In this document: piece after piece, positions 25,301 to 40,300 of the stretch
How positions within the stretch are numbered: position 1 is the stretch's first letter
Layout of the letters: each line of letters begins with the position of its first letter
Source: Trichoplax adhaerens
Lineage: Eukaryota; Placozoa; Uniplacotomia; Trichoplacea; Trichoplacidae
Direction of reading: 5' to 3'
NCBI RefSeq assembly: GCF_000150275.1
Contig: NW_002060973.1
Coordinates: 353,004-417,003 of the forward strand
Length of the DNA stretch: 64,000 nucleotides
Position numbers and translations under genes: made by a program
The notes under the pieces: model-generated
What the model was told of the DNA's origin: nothing
Database searches by the model: none
Seen by the model: the letters and a program-made list of their open reading frames with translations, nothing else

Positions 25301-28300
25301 GCACTTGCACTCTCATTATTAGGAACATTATTTTAGAAGTTTTTAACAAGTTCATTTATGCCAATTATAACAACGGAGATTAACATATCTTCAAGTATGG
25401 AATAATAATTTATCAACGTGCATGCTTCTAAAATCGATGATCAATTTTATCAGTTGTTTAATTAATTAAGCTCAATATACGTAAGTCAAAGATTATCTGA
25501 TCTTAACGGACTGTAGTTATTATTATTAAGTAAATTAAAATAAGATCCTACATGCTGATCATAATACCAATTTGATAAAGTCAATAACTCGCGTATTCAT
25601 ATTATCGGCTTAGGAACCAATATAATATTACACGTAACAGCAGTAAAGTTCTAGTTATAGCTATAAAAAGAGTAGGTATTCTAGACTAGTGAAGAGATAA
25701 AGGATTGATATGCAAAGATGATAAAATGATAGTCTATTTCCACGCTTAAAAATAAATAGCCTTTGCAATCAATTTGATGTGAAGCACTTTGATATTAGTA
25801 AAATTCATTCAGTTGCCCGGCTTTAAGAAGTAAATACATGTATTCAGAATATTATTATTCATAACTTTAAAATTATTACAATAATTATAACGCCATTTCA
25901 CTCTAAAAAGGATTGAATAAATTGCATTTTGAATTGACTAAAATATAATTGATTATTCACAGGAGGTTATCAAAAAATGGGATTCGTCATATAGATGACA
26001 TTCATATTAGTGATTTAAGTAACTTGCAGCAGTTGTAAGTTAGAAGTAAATCAATTCAATTAGGACAGATATGTAGATTCTGCATCTTATAATTTTATTG
26101 CTGTATGCTTTGGTAAAGTTTATTGTTTTCAATTCTTAGATCACTATCACGGAACAGAATTAGCGAATTGCCTGCCGGAGCATTTAAAAGCATGACCAAG
26201 TTACGGACATTGTAAGTACTTACTGCTCCATATTCAAAGTAAACTATTCGCCTAGTCAGGCATGAACAAAATATCGAACTTTTTAGATCGAAATAAGTTA
26301 AAATGCATTACCGCGTCATATATTTGCTTATTATTTCATCAAATTTTTGGAGATTGATATTTGTCAAAATCGATAGCTATTTGTACGATCGTTTAGAAAA
26401 ATACTTCACATTTTATGGATCATTATAAAAATATTTGTGGATATCAATTATTGAATATTTAGATATTTCTGTAAAAGCGTTAATACCAATAGTAAAAATT
26501 GGCTATGGACTAATTTACTCATCAGAAAAACTGTTTAAAGTGTGCACTGACCGTTAATTGATGGTATAGCATCACAGAATATAGATCATATTAGGTCTTT
26601 GTTAGTGTAACTGTTATAGGGAGTTAGATTAGTCGCCAGATTTGAGTTAGTCACTAATTGTCACGGTAGTGAATCTACCGTAATGAATGATAACTTACTT
26701 AATTTAGACATGTATATGTATCACGTTAAGATAGTTATTAATTTGGATATGTGCATGAATCATTTGACGACTTAATATAGCCGATACAAACCTGTTCCTA
26801 ATACCGGTTAAATTATACTAAATATGGTATATGAATTGTCAATGGTAAATTCAATATAAATCCTGTTAATTATAAGCTAGTGTAAACATAAAGTTAATCT
26901 ATAGTAATATCAAAAATTCATTGGATCAGACTAGGAATAGTTTAATGTATTCATTCATGTAGTCTCATTGGTCGAAATATATCACACATCGTAAACCGAT
27001 TTTATGACTACAAAAGCTATTTAAATGATTGATTTTGAATATTAAATTAGACTTGCATTTTCTAGAATAAAGATATAGTTAGAAGATTCCGAAAGTACAT
27101 TTCGCAGTTATTGTTACTTATCTAGGGTAATCTAATTAGTTTAGATTAGGCAAGTTTAGTTAAGTAACACTATTATAAGAGATTGACACAATTTTTCGTA
27201 GTTTAATAGATCCTTTATTATAGACTGTAAACCTTAAAATAATTAATTAGTTCTGTGGATGACGGTAAACAACGTCAGCCCTTATATTTGAGAATAATCT
27301 AGAATACCTACAAAATAATAAGATACAGCAGAATCGGACTATTAACTGTCGTAGTCAGCCTACGACAAGGAAACCTGGGCCTTTGAAGTTGCATGAATGC
27401 TAAGGCTACAACAGCCAAGCATGCCCCAACGGGCCAAGCGTAGACTAGTCTTAGGCTTTTAAAATAGTTTATTGAACCAAGGTAGTCTTGACATCCAAGA
27501 CTACTCTAACTACACGCGTACACTACACGGTCAGTCGACAGCTCAGCTGCTAGTGAGAGCGCTGGGCTTTATATACCTTAGCTCGGTTACACTCGGTGCA
27601 TAGCTTAGGAAAACAACTCTAAAACATACAGCTTTTGTATAGCCGACAGTCTATATGGTTTAGTATGGCAGATGGCGTAAACAACACTAATGAGTTATGA
27701 ACTAATTAAGGGCCAATTAACAATCAAAGGCTCAGCACAAAGTAACAGAAATTACTATTGTGTGAATATTAGTTATCACCTCTGTAAATGCACTGCTCTG
27801 CACCGAGTCTACAACAAGTATAACTAGACTACTAATAATGTTACAATTATCGCATAGCTAATAAATAAATGTTATTAACAATTAATAAGATCTTAATTAC
27901 TAATTACTAATTACTAAGGCTAATGCCACAATTAATTGACGGAGTATGTACTCCGTCACACTTATTAACATAATGTTACAGTACACCATATGAACTAGTG
28001 TTATTTCAAAATTACAAAATATTGTTTCTTCTATGCGATATAGAAATTGACATTATAAAATGTTTTATGCAGATGGTTATATGCAAACTCAATTAATATT
28101 ATTAACCAAGAAGCATGGAATAATTCTCTAGAATTACGTCTGATGTAAGTAGAAATGAAACATTAATGATGTCAAAAGTAGATAACAACCGAAAGTTTAG
28201 CTATCCACCGTATACGTCAAATAAACCATGAGTATAGAACAGTATTTTTTGATAATTTGTTCTTCTAGCATTCAATTACATTTTTACACAGTTGCTAACC

Positions 28301-31300
28301 AAGAATGTTTTTTTCAAAAATTATCTTAATAGCTTGTGATCTACATAGTTAAAGTATTCTATTAGTGATGCTAAACCCTACAATTATTCATAATCACGCA
28401 AGCTAAGGCAAAAAACTCAAGAGCTTCTTTCCAGACAAATCTTAAATTCTAATTTTGTATTTTCATGCATTTCGTGATTTAGCTTTTATCTCATATAACA
28501 ATCAATAAATTTCTAGATTAATAGCATCTTTAGCTAATACAACCATATGTGGCAGTGTTATATACTGTATTAGCGTAGAAATATCTGTGTTAGGATAATT
28601 TTGTTAGCCTATCCTTATTTAGCTAACTTCTAGTTTCAGTTCGAATCATTGTGTTTGTAACTTACTTATGGTAGATTGTAAATTGTCGTAGAAATGTCTC
28701 ATGATAGGACATATCGTAATCTGACTATTCTGTATTAGTCATCAGATGTCTATGTTCATAAATACTGTAGTCTGCATTAGGAAGCGCTAGCTAAAATTAA
28801 TATCTAATTCAGTGAATGATTCCAAAGTTAATCTTACTAACTATGACTTATGAACTAATGAAGAAGAGCATATAAATACAGTATATCGTATACTAAAGTT
28901 AATTCTTAAACTTAGTGTTTAACGTAAAATACGAGGCGTCTAAGTCTTTGTGTAGTCTGCTAGTAGAACAAAAGTGTTCCTGATAGTACAGATATCGTTT
29001 CTTGATACGTGGTTTAAGGAATTGGCTTATTGATCGTACATTGCGTTATCTTGTTGCAAAGCTATTTTGTGACACCATAGCTGCCTTTAAATCAAGTGAA
29101 TCAAATCTAATAAGCGCATTGTCGATATTGTAAAAAATAATTGTTTGTGTTGATATTAACTTAGACGAATTAGATAAATATTTAATAGTAAGTTAGTGTA
29201 TTCTATCAACAGAGATTTGTCCCATAACGATGTCACGAATATCAACGAATCCGGTTTATCACAATTTAAATACTTGAAAACATTGTAAGTTTGTTACTGT
29301 CAGTAGATATTCCAATGAGAACTTAAATATCTTATATGTCATGTTTATAACGCTAATCAATACGAGTATATGAAGCGAATTAAAAGTAAGTTTATTTAAC
29401 TTCGTAGAACCCTTGGCATAAATAATCTAGTTCAAATAGATGACTTTATCTTTTCTGAATTATCCGAAGTTTCAAGCTTGTAAGAAACTATTTTTGAATT
29501 CTCAAATATAGTAACATGGTCAAATATTTTTGGACTTTGCTTAACCATTCCATATTGTAATATTTTGTATGTTTTTCAATTTAATTTAATGACAGAAAGC
29601 TATATGGCAATGATTTAACATTGATCAGTACTTATTCCTTCTATGGACTATGGAATATGGAAAAATTGTAATGCTGTGCTTAATTATTTTAAAGCCTTGA
29701 GTTTACATGCATAATTATGCTCTTATTAATAATTGATGCATCTTATTACAAAGAAATCGACCTAGAAACTATCAGAAAAGTTTGTTGCTTATTAAATTTT
29801 ATATGATACTTACGATTTCTCACATATCAACTTAGGTACCTATTTGACAATAAAATAAGGGTCATCCTTCCGGAAGCTTTTGCTAATCTAAATAAGTTAG
29901 CTGTCGTGTAAGTAAGTGTATGTAATAGGTTAACGGTGAAGTGAAGCAATAAATAATGAATTAATTTAGTTTTATAACCCTATAGCTGTGTATTTTTTAT
30001 GCAGTATTAGTTTATAATTTAAGAACAACTATGCATTTTTAGTTCTTTAACGCTTTGCGCCGCTGCAAATGTTTAATAGTTACATTATCGATCAATTATA
30101 TTAATAAGCGAACTAGAATTGAGTAGTATTCCAAAAGTTTGATACTGCTGAATTAACTAGGGTATTTAATGAGTGAGATCAAATTGGTCTTTATCCAGTC
30201 CATAAAAGTCGAATATACGAGCCAGGCTTCTGTATATTGTTATAATCTATATTATATATAATTCAAAGATCATGGTGATTACGTCGTAGTTAGGCGTTAT
30301 AGTTGAATAAGCAACGTAAATTATGCAGTCTGTAGAGGCTGATGATGAAATGGCTTGATTATTGTGTACGCTACTCTTTGTACTTCGCATTCCATGCTGT
30401 AACTAATAGTCTACCGACTGTCTTCTACTAGTAAAATAATGTGTTACAATATTTGAAAGATTTGGTGTTTACAAGCTTTGCTAGTATAAATGGCTGAAAA
30501 ATACCTATTTTCTTACAATGCGAGCCTAAATATAATAGCAGTCAAGCTACTATCAGGATCCATTCCTTGCTATATTAATTTATTAAAAATGTGCACTTGG
30601 TTTATCCATGACCTAATGTGCCGCTAAACTGTGCGAACTATCGCTTAAGCTGATAAAGGTGTTGCTACAAAATTTGTAACGATATGCAACTACGGATACA
30701 GATCTAGAATGTGATAAAATTCTATATGATAGTAATTCCAACCATAAACTACAATTGAATTTGAGTATAGTATTACAATTTTAATGCGTTAATTCTTTTA
30801 AACCACCCATTTTCGTCACCGTCTAGTGATCTATCACGGAATGAACTAGTATCTATCAACAATCGTGTATTCAGCAAGTTGCCTTCTCTAGAAACATTGT
30901 ATGTCATACCTACTTTATATTCTTATTGCCTTTTCATTTATAAGCTTAAAATCTAATGCAACGAAATGCTATATTGGGCTAAAATTAAGTTTTGATTTGT
31001 CTTATTCTAGGCTTATTCCAGATAATTTTGTCTTCAACATTACTGCAGCCACTTTTGAAGGCTCTTATAATCTTAGTACCATGTAAAATATATTTAGACG
31101 TTAAAGTATTTTTAGTCATAATGCTATTAGATAATCTGGGACCTTCAAATACCACTTTTTCAGAAAATTATCTGGAAATAGTGTCCGGCAGATTTCTGGC
31201 AGTTCATTCTCTAATTTAACTAATTTAAAAAAGCTGTAAGTTATTTATATAATTTAAACAAACTTGTAAAATCGACATAGCTTTATCTAAATCAATCGTG

Positions 31301-34300
31301 ATTATCTACAGTAATCCATGTTTATGATTTTATGATTAGGGAGCTTACAATTTGCTCCGTTTCTGAACTTGGGACTGATATTTTCTCTAGCACATCTAAA
31401 CTTGAGCAATTGTAAGTTTAAGTTATTCATTTCAGTAATCTAAATTGTTTTAATTTTGCCTTTTAGTTTTTCTATTTGGACCTTAGAGTTAATCTAATAT
31501 AGGAAAAATGACTTAAAATTCATTTCTAAAGGGACCTTAGTAGCTGTAAAATTTCGGTGGTTTCCTCTTGGGCTTTCTCTAATTGCACTAACCTAAAAAT
31601 GTTGTAAGTTTTTCATTTCCATGACTATAAGTACATAAATTACAAATGTGCTCTATTATCAATAGTCATTACCGTCAGGCAGAGTGCAATTTCTTAGAGA
31701 CACTTTTCTGTTAGAAGTAAATCATTGCCAGTTATTTCAGATAAAACGATCAAGCTAATAAACTTTTAAGCTCACTATCGATACTGTTTTGTTAGATATA
31801 AGAGGGAGACAATTTGTTTGTATTTACTTAAATCTGATTATAAACGGTGCATAAATGATAATCTTAACTTAATTTTTTATAGAAATTTATCAGCTACATT
31901 AATACAAACCTTACCACCGTATTTATTCGGATTTAACACGCAAAATAATATTGAGGAAATGTAAGTTTATAAATAAGTTGATAGCGACGGTAATTTTTGC
32001 GATTTTAATATGATTCACATTGTCTATATTCTTTAATCTTAAGTTCATGTTTCACATGTATTAAAATTAAAGCCAAATCCACGTTCAGTTAATACCATTT
32101 TTTTGAAATGGTATTTATTTGATAAATCTAACTTATAAATAAACTGCTTATCATAGATATATAAATCGGAGCAGAATAGAAATAATAGATGAGAATGCGT
32201 TTTATGGGCTAAATAAGCTAAAGATTCTGTAAGATCAAAAACTAAATATCAGAACTGTTATTAATTTTTTCATCTATAAGAATAACTGTATATAATGTAT
32301 ATATACATCAGTTAAGTTATTTTATAATCCGCTTCTAAAATAATGATGTCTATCAATTATAAATTTAGAACGCTATGTACAAATTTTATTCGATACCTTC
32401 ACCCTGATACTTTCAAATCGCTGATAAAGCTGGAAGAATTGTAAGTAGACAATTTGAATATCAATATCGCCACCACAGGTGTAAATATGTAGCATACCTG
32501 ACGATTGTATTTACAGCAGTTTTCACAGCATCATGTAAGTTTGAATAATCGTTTATTAATCAATGTGGAAAGTACTGCTTCGATATTATCAATATACCGG
32601 ATAAGCATTATTATGCCGACGTATTCATTGTACTATGTTTAGCAAATATTACTTCTATAGGACTTGATTTAATGAAGTATTCAAGAAACCAGTCTTACGA
32701 ATTACACTATAGTTAGTTTGTGTTCTAAATCTATAGTGAAACTGTAAGGAAATATACATCACTTAAAGCGGTGAACCTATGTTCAAGCCCAGTAAAATAT
32801 ATGATGTGCAGATGGCTATTGCATGATTATAATAAAATCTAGTTTTCCTTGGATAATCGGCTTAATTATATAATCTGATTTAAGTAAATACTATATCAAC
32901 AAGAATTCGTAAGACATATAGGACATATTCCCTTTATGCAAATAGAATCCTGAAATTTTTAAAGGATTAGTTCTTAACTAACAACATCAATTGCAGGAAT
33001 CTCAATCAGAACAAAGTTAAATATCTCCACGATTTTGAATTCGCTAATGTCGGATGCTTAAAAGAGCTGTAAGCCTACTAAATAAATTAAAGTACCTGTA
33101 TTCTTAAAATACAGAGATTCTTATGTTCTTTGATGTAAATTGAGTCATTTTAAATTTTATAAATGGTCGTAACTACTAATATTACTAATGAATGCTGTAA
33201 AAGTAAGCTGTATCGCAAGTTCTATTGGTTAACAAAATTAAGCGCCGTAGATCTAACTACATAAGGTCTCTTGCAAAACATGATACAAGATATAGTGTTA
33301 CAAATGATTATTATATACTGTATTTTGTAGGTATTTAACATCTAATGAAATCAAATTAATGGGCAAGAAAGCATTTCAGGGTCTGAGAAAGCTAACACGA
33401 TTGTAAGATTTGCTTGTACTATTAACGTAACCTGTGACTTATTTGTAAATTTCTTAGACCAAAATAATTTTGTGACAGTGTTATATACCGTATTAGAGTA
33501 TAAATATCTATGTTAGTATAATTTTATTAGCCTATCTTTATTTAGTTAACTTCTAGTTTGGATATACTGTCTTTTAATGTAGCACTGGCTTTTTATGACT
33601 GTGATGTATATATATATATACTGAAATTAATAGTTATATTAGGGAATGCGAATTATCTACTTACTGTTCGTATCATTGTGTTTGTAATTGTAACTTACCT
33701 ATGGTAGATTGTAAATTGTCGTAGAAATGTCTTATGATAGGACATATCGTAATCTGACTATTCTGTATTAGTCATCAGATGTCTATGTTCATAAATACTG
33801 TTGTCTGCATTCGGGAGCAGTAGCTAAAATTAATGTCTAATTCAGTGAATGATTCCAAAGCTAATCTTACTAACTATGACTTATGAACTAATGAGGAAGA
33901 GTATATAAATGCAGTATATCGTATACTAAAGTTAATTCTTAAACTTAGTGTTTAACGTAAAATACGAGGCGTCTAAGTCTTTGTGTAGTCTGCTAGTAGA
34001 ACAAAAGTGTTCCTGATAGTACAGATATCGTTTCTTGATACGTGGTTCAAGGAATTGGCTTATTGATCATATATTACGTTATCTTGTTGCAGTGCTGTTT
34101 TGTGACAAATATATTTTCACGACGTAGACCTTAGCTAAACTTCTTTTATTAAGAAATTTAGAAAATTTCTATACCATAAGCATAGTTCTTAAAATTTATT
34201 TCCATTATCTAAATCAAATTATACTTTATGTTTCATCTACTGATTAAAATATAGTCTGTCATGACTTGTGAAGGAATTATTGAATCATATGATAGGCATA

Positions 34301-37300
34301 TCAATAACAATTACTTAATTTCGCTCAATCGGACTGTTTTCGCCGGATTATATAACCTCACTTATCTGTAAGTGTCAAATTAATAATTTATAGCCAATTT
34401 CAACGCATATTCGTATATGAATCTTATCATCTACAAAATCGAGAATATGGTTAAATTTCAAAAAATTCATTCAATTATGGCTATTAAACAGCATATCTAA
34501 TTATACTACGCTTCACAAACCAATTTTAATTTTCGATGACCTACTTAGGTTATTAGATGAAAATCAATTAACAGCCATTCAAGACTTTCAATTTGCTGAC
34601 TTATCTGCATTGCAGTATTTGTTAGTTATTATTTGCAATTTTTAATAGATTATACCAGTAAACAGAAGGAAGATTTTCATTATATCATTGAATATTCAAC
34701 ATTAGATTTTTAAGGTCGAATAAAATCAAACATATCCAAGCCGATTCATTTTCTGGCTTGGATCATATACAAGAGATGTAAGAGATCAAATATATCTTGT
34801 TACTTCAGTTATATTTTATTATATTTAAGTGTATTATGATACCTTCAATAAATCGAAATAATATAATTTAATATAAAGAACAAAGCTTGATTACGTGGAT
34901 GCATTTACGGATGATATGCTTGCAGTTGCAATTGAATGTGATGTTTTCTTTTAGCTTATATTTTATCTGTTTATATGTTGTCATGCTAGATTGCTCAATG
35001 GAAATCCTCTATATTTTGTAACCGATCTACCCTTAGGCAGCTTTAAAGTTCTTCATCACTTGTAAGATAATATTCTATATAATATGATATTTCAATATGA
35101 ATACTTAAAACGAAGTAAGCACAATCATAAAGTTAAGTCAAAGACTTTATTAGGCGGCAGTATGGATCTAAATTTTCTTCAAATTTTAGCAATTTAGAGA
35201 TTTACTACTTTTGAATTTACTATATATATATTAAAACACAATAAATCTCAGATTCGATCTTAGTAGCGTATTGATATCTACCTTCTGCACTTATGTAGAA
35301 TATTCACGAGCTATTGCATTAGATACGCATATATAATTTTATCGCTAGCATAGTAATGAATTAGAAACGTATCATTAAAAGACTATTTGTTCTATATCAA
35401 AATATTTTCATATTTGGTAGTTTCTAAGTTTTGCAATGCAATAATCAAATTTATTATTCTATCTTTTTATGGTTAGCTATGCTATGTGGTCTAACATTAT
35501 AAATTTTCTGTCTTTAAATAGAGGCCTATCGAAAAATAAACTAAGAAGTCTTAAAATTGCGTCCGTATCGAATATTACAAACAATATTTACGAATTGTAA
35601 ATGGGTTTATTATTTCCTAATTTCGATATTGTAAAATTTAAAATCAAAGAAATAGCTCATGAATAAATAGCAGTTGTAAGCTTAAAGAATGCCACCATGT
35701 CGATACTGTTCGTTGAATTGATTTGCCTGTGTCCCCCCTTAAAATACCTAAATTTTGTTGTATAATATCTATAATTGTGTAAGCTATAATATAGGTATTA
35801 AAGATAAATCTATTCAAGGTGATTAAACATAAAATCGAATTACTTTGTATCGATTATTGTATTCGTTATTTTTTCAATAGGGATTTATCCAATAATTTAA
35901 TGACCGAACTCAATATTCCTAAGAGCTTTCAATGTTTACACCATATGTAAGTTTATTTATCGGCAAATTTTGCATTTTATATAATAGAAGTAGATTAATT
36001 AAGCCATCAGATATAAATGACTTTGTTATGTGCTGCAAGTTATGAATCTACTGTTACTTTAACTCTATCTAGAATACTAAATATACCAAATATTTATTAC
36101 AGCAATATTTCTCATAATAAATTTGTCGACATTACAAGCATACATCTAAATAATGTTTCCTGCGTCTCATCTCTGTAAGTAAATGAAATTTTCCCAAATT
36201 CATAAATAAATCATTTTCACTTAATATCTTTTTAAATCTCCTATAAAATTTACTTGAAGAGAATTACGATATTTTAAGTATTGATTCAGAGTGAATTATC
36301 ATGTTTGGTAATGTCAAATATTTTACGAAACCGATAGCAAACCGAATATAATTATAAACTGAACTGAAATAGTTATCTATAAATGGAATTTAAAATGAAT
36401 TCATTCTCTTCACTAAATCTTTAGCGATATCAGTCAAAATAGAATCACTCGATTTCAATTCGACGTTTTTTCTTTCCTTAAAGATCCAACAACTCTCGCT
36501 GTTTTGTACGTGATTATAATTGGCAGAAAAACGTCATTAAACCATATCGTGATAAATTTACATTAGTTTGATTTCTAAATGTCATATTGTTTTTTATGCC
36601 GTGTAATAAAAGGAATATGTCCAGTAATCACTTGGAGTATGTCAAGCCTGAGATGTTTGCTCCAATATCACACTTAATCGAGCTGTAAGAATTTACATGT
36701 AAATTTGTTTGATTTGAATAGAATTACAAAATATCATTTCTCCTTACAAAGATAAAATAAAATAGAATAAAACTTTAAGCTAACTAACTGTCTTTTACAA
36801 ATTATTACCTCTAGTATTTTAATAAATCAACTAAACACTATAGAACGAAATTATAAAATTGTTCAAACTCGTATCTGATACTGTATTACGCATCATTGAG
36901 ATCGATTTATCAGGAAATTGAGAGCCAGAAAGGCTAATTAAATCGTGTTATGTATTAATTGTTTTTGCATGACATCATTAGGACCATTTATGACAATTAT
37001 CTTGAAACGTTAGACTTCTTGCAATTATTGCATCGTCTGAATATACTGTAAGTATTGTAAGTTACTATTTAATGTAACATATTCAAACACTACTCACATT
37101 TATTCGCATAGGTTCATCTAAGATATACACTATTTAATGAGAATTTTATATTGTACATTTATTCATTTAAAACTTGTTAGAGTGGTCGCCAAAAATCGAA
37201 TAAAAGATTTGAAAAGCGGCTACTTTAAAAACTCGACCAATTTGACACGTTTGTAAGAACCGATAATATTTAAGCTATTAAGTCATTATGTAGCAAGAAA

Positions 37301-40300
37301 TTGAAATTTTACATACGCAATGATTCTTACGTAATCTAATGTCGAACATAATATACGTAATAATAAGATGTTTGTAATGTTTAACGCCAATTTTGCTATC
37401 TATCGTAGAAACATGAGCTATAACAAAATCGAAACTCTTCGAAGTAGAACATTTGAGAAGGGTAGAAATATCTTGCGTTTGTAAGTTAAAAGAACCATAT
37501 ATATTAAATATACTCCACATTAGTATTCCTTAAAATTCATAAAATGCACTTTTGACCATTGTTTATAGAGACTTGGATCATAATAAGATTTCTTTTATAG
37601 AAAATGAAGCATTTCTCGGCTTATTAAAGTTACAGATTCTGTAAGCTAATGATTTCTATTAAGAAACATGATATAAAATAGCTATTTGCCGACTATTTTT
37701 CCTGAAAGAGATTAACTGCATATGATATTACGTTACTAGGGATATCAGTTATAACCGCATAATTTCATTAAAAGGAATATTCTCTCAAGATTTGACTCAC
37801 CTAATTTTACTGTATGTCAATATTGGATAACGTGTATCCTGTAATAGCTTAAATATTTTACTAGATCAGTGATATGGTACTGCTATAGATTAAAAATTGG
37901 CTTTAATTTAGCAGTAGAACAGTGAAACACAATTTTTCTGCTATGTACAAAACTTTAACTTTCTCTGCCAGTACAAGTTTAATACGAATAATCCAATATA
38001 GATTTTTAATATGATCAAATAAGTAAGCGTATGTAATTTAAAATTAGTAAATTCTCTGGATTTAGAAGCTGACATATCCAAAATATTTCATTAAAGACTA
38101 TCTAAAAGATTAATTTAGTCCTTTAATTTGTAGTAAATTTTTATCAGTAACTCATTATTAATTTTAGGATAGTTATAGCAGGCTTTCTTTACCGGGCCAT
38201 TAAATTATTTTATTTTAAATCGATAATATATTAATATTTTTTTTCAATCTCAATTTTATTATCTAATTTTTGTTTCACAAATTCAAGAAATTGTAATGGA
38301 AATCAAATCACTTCTATAGCTGGAGCACCGTTTTCTAATTTGAAAAAGCTTGACAAATTGTATGCTTAGTAATTATAGATTCTCTATCCTATCCTAGATA
38401 CTTAGTATAATTGGATCCATAAGATTACTAAAATTAAAAAAATTTAATTATTATTCTCCAATTAAAAATTATTTATATTTAGATATTTAAATCAAAATCA
38501 GTTAACAGAAGTGGCTCCTGATAGTTTTAATAATTTGATTCATTTGCATATCCTGAAGTATGTAATCTAGAAGAAACTTTTAACTGGCCTTAAAGGGCAC
38601 AAAATTGATTAATTTATTGTAAAATGATAAGTTGTGATATATAGCGATCACAAAATTCCAAATTTTAGAAAAATAAGGGCTTTATTGAATCTTATACAAA
38701 GATTAACTACACACAGCTCTACTCTAGCCGAGTACTACTACTAAAGACTTCTAGAACGAACTAACAGAATAATCTAAAGTTGCATGCTTCTATGCTTTTC
38801 GTAGCATTCGCAGCTACAATCCGCATGGCAACCTTTTACCTTATTTTACACTTAGTAAAATTATTCTTAGTAACACTATTCTACTGCAGACCATCATTAA
38901 TCCGATATGGATACGACTACAGTATTTACGTAGACGTTATTCACACCAGCAATAGTATAATGAATTAACCATATCCTAATATATGATTTGCAGTTCTATT
39001 TTTACCTGTAACCTTATTAGTAACTCAACACCTTACTGTATATAGTCATCTATACTTTAGCATAGAGTCTATACCACTATAGTCTATAGTTATGGCTACC
39101 AAATATCTCTTAGGATAAATATCTACCGCACATTATACTAAACATGGCTAACAGTCTACAATTACAATACTAAGTTACATTACACAAGTACTTAATGGTA
39201 ACTGCAATCATTTTGTGTATATCTCTCTTTGAAACAGCTCAATAGATCATAATAAACTTACCCGTTTATCCTGTCTATCAATCTCCGAAAATATCCATGA
39301 TTTGTAAGTAATACGATTACAACTTGTTCTTATTTATACCATTCAACTAAATCAATTAAATTTTTATATTATTTTAAATCAATGCATAATAATTATGGCA
39401 TTATGACAGAGTTGGTAGTAAAATTAAATCCGGCATTATTTCCAATTTTTCGATTTCGATTGTAATTGTATTGGCGAAATACTGCTCGCATTTGCGTATA
39501 TTCCTGTAATCATCCTTTTAAAATGGCTAAAGAATAGCCTTTCTCAATACGATTAGTTAAGCCATTCTACAGAACAAATTTAATTATTGCTACTGTCTTG
39601 ATAAATTTAACATTTTAATCTATCAGTACAATACTTAGAGTAAAATTCCAGTCTAGAAGTTCACATGCGTTGTTTCACTAATTAAAATTTGCAAAGACAA
39701 TTGTGCAATAATTAAATGAAATTAGTTTTAAGACGGGCTATGGAAGACTGATTACGAATATTTATACTAACTTTTATGATGCAATTGATTTAAGCATATT
39801 CTAACTATATTTATATTACTGGATGTATAATTTAGGAGTTTAAGTCATAACAATATATCCTATATCTCACCAAGTTGCAATAAAACATTTGGCAGTTTAC
39901 TGAAGAGATTGTAAGTCACAATTCATTTATTATCTCTTTTAAATCTAAAATAGAACTAAGACATATCAAAAACGACTATCTGTTATAGAGGACATATATA
40001 AATATGTAATGATCTCAGCTAATTGCAGTAATACGGTATGTGACTGATAGAATATGGACTTGCACTGCTTCTACTATGAGACTGTAATAGCACACGTCTA
40101 TGTACNNNNNNNNNNNNNNNNNNNNNNNNNNNNNNNNNNNNNNNNNNNNNNNNNNCGAGTAATGAGCAAGTTTTATTTAAGCTATCAAGATTACCTCCAG
40201 CGATGTAAGCAATGAAAAAAAATTAAATGATGATCTAATTTTCTCAGCCTAGTCTAGAACTCTGTCGTATTATTATAATAAAGTATAATCAGAAATTATT

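Noticed and set aside
30901-31219. Plus-strand open frames of 61 and 75 codons
   Set aside because: They run across intron and parts of LRR exons 31011-31082 and 31164-31235, mostly out of the LRR frame.
32462-32746. Two donor-like GTAAG sites that might end LRR exons
   Set aside because: The 72 bases before each contain in-frame stops and no LRR pattern.
37278-37520. Minus-strand 80-codon frame
   Set aside because: Antisense shadow of LRR exon 37409-37480 and flanks.
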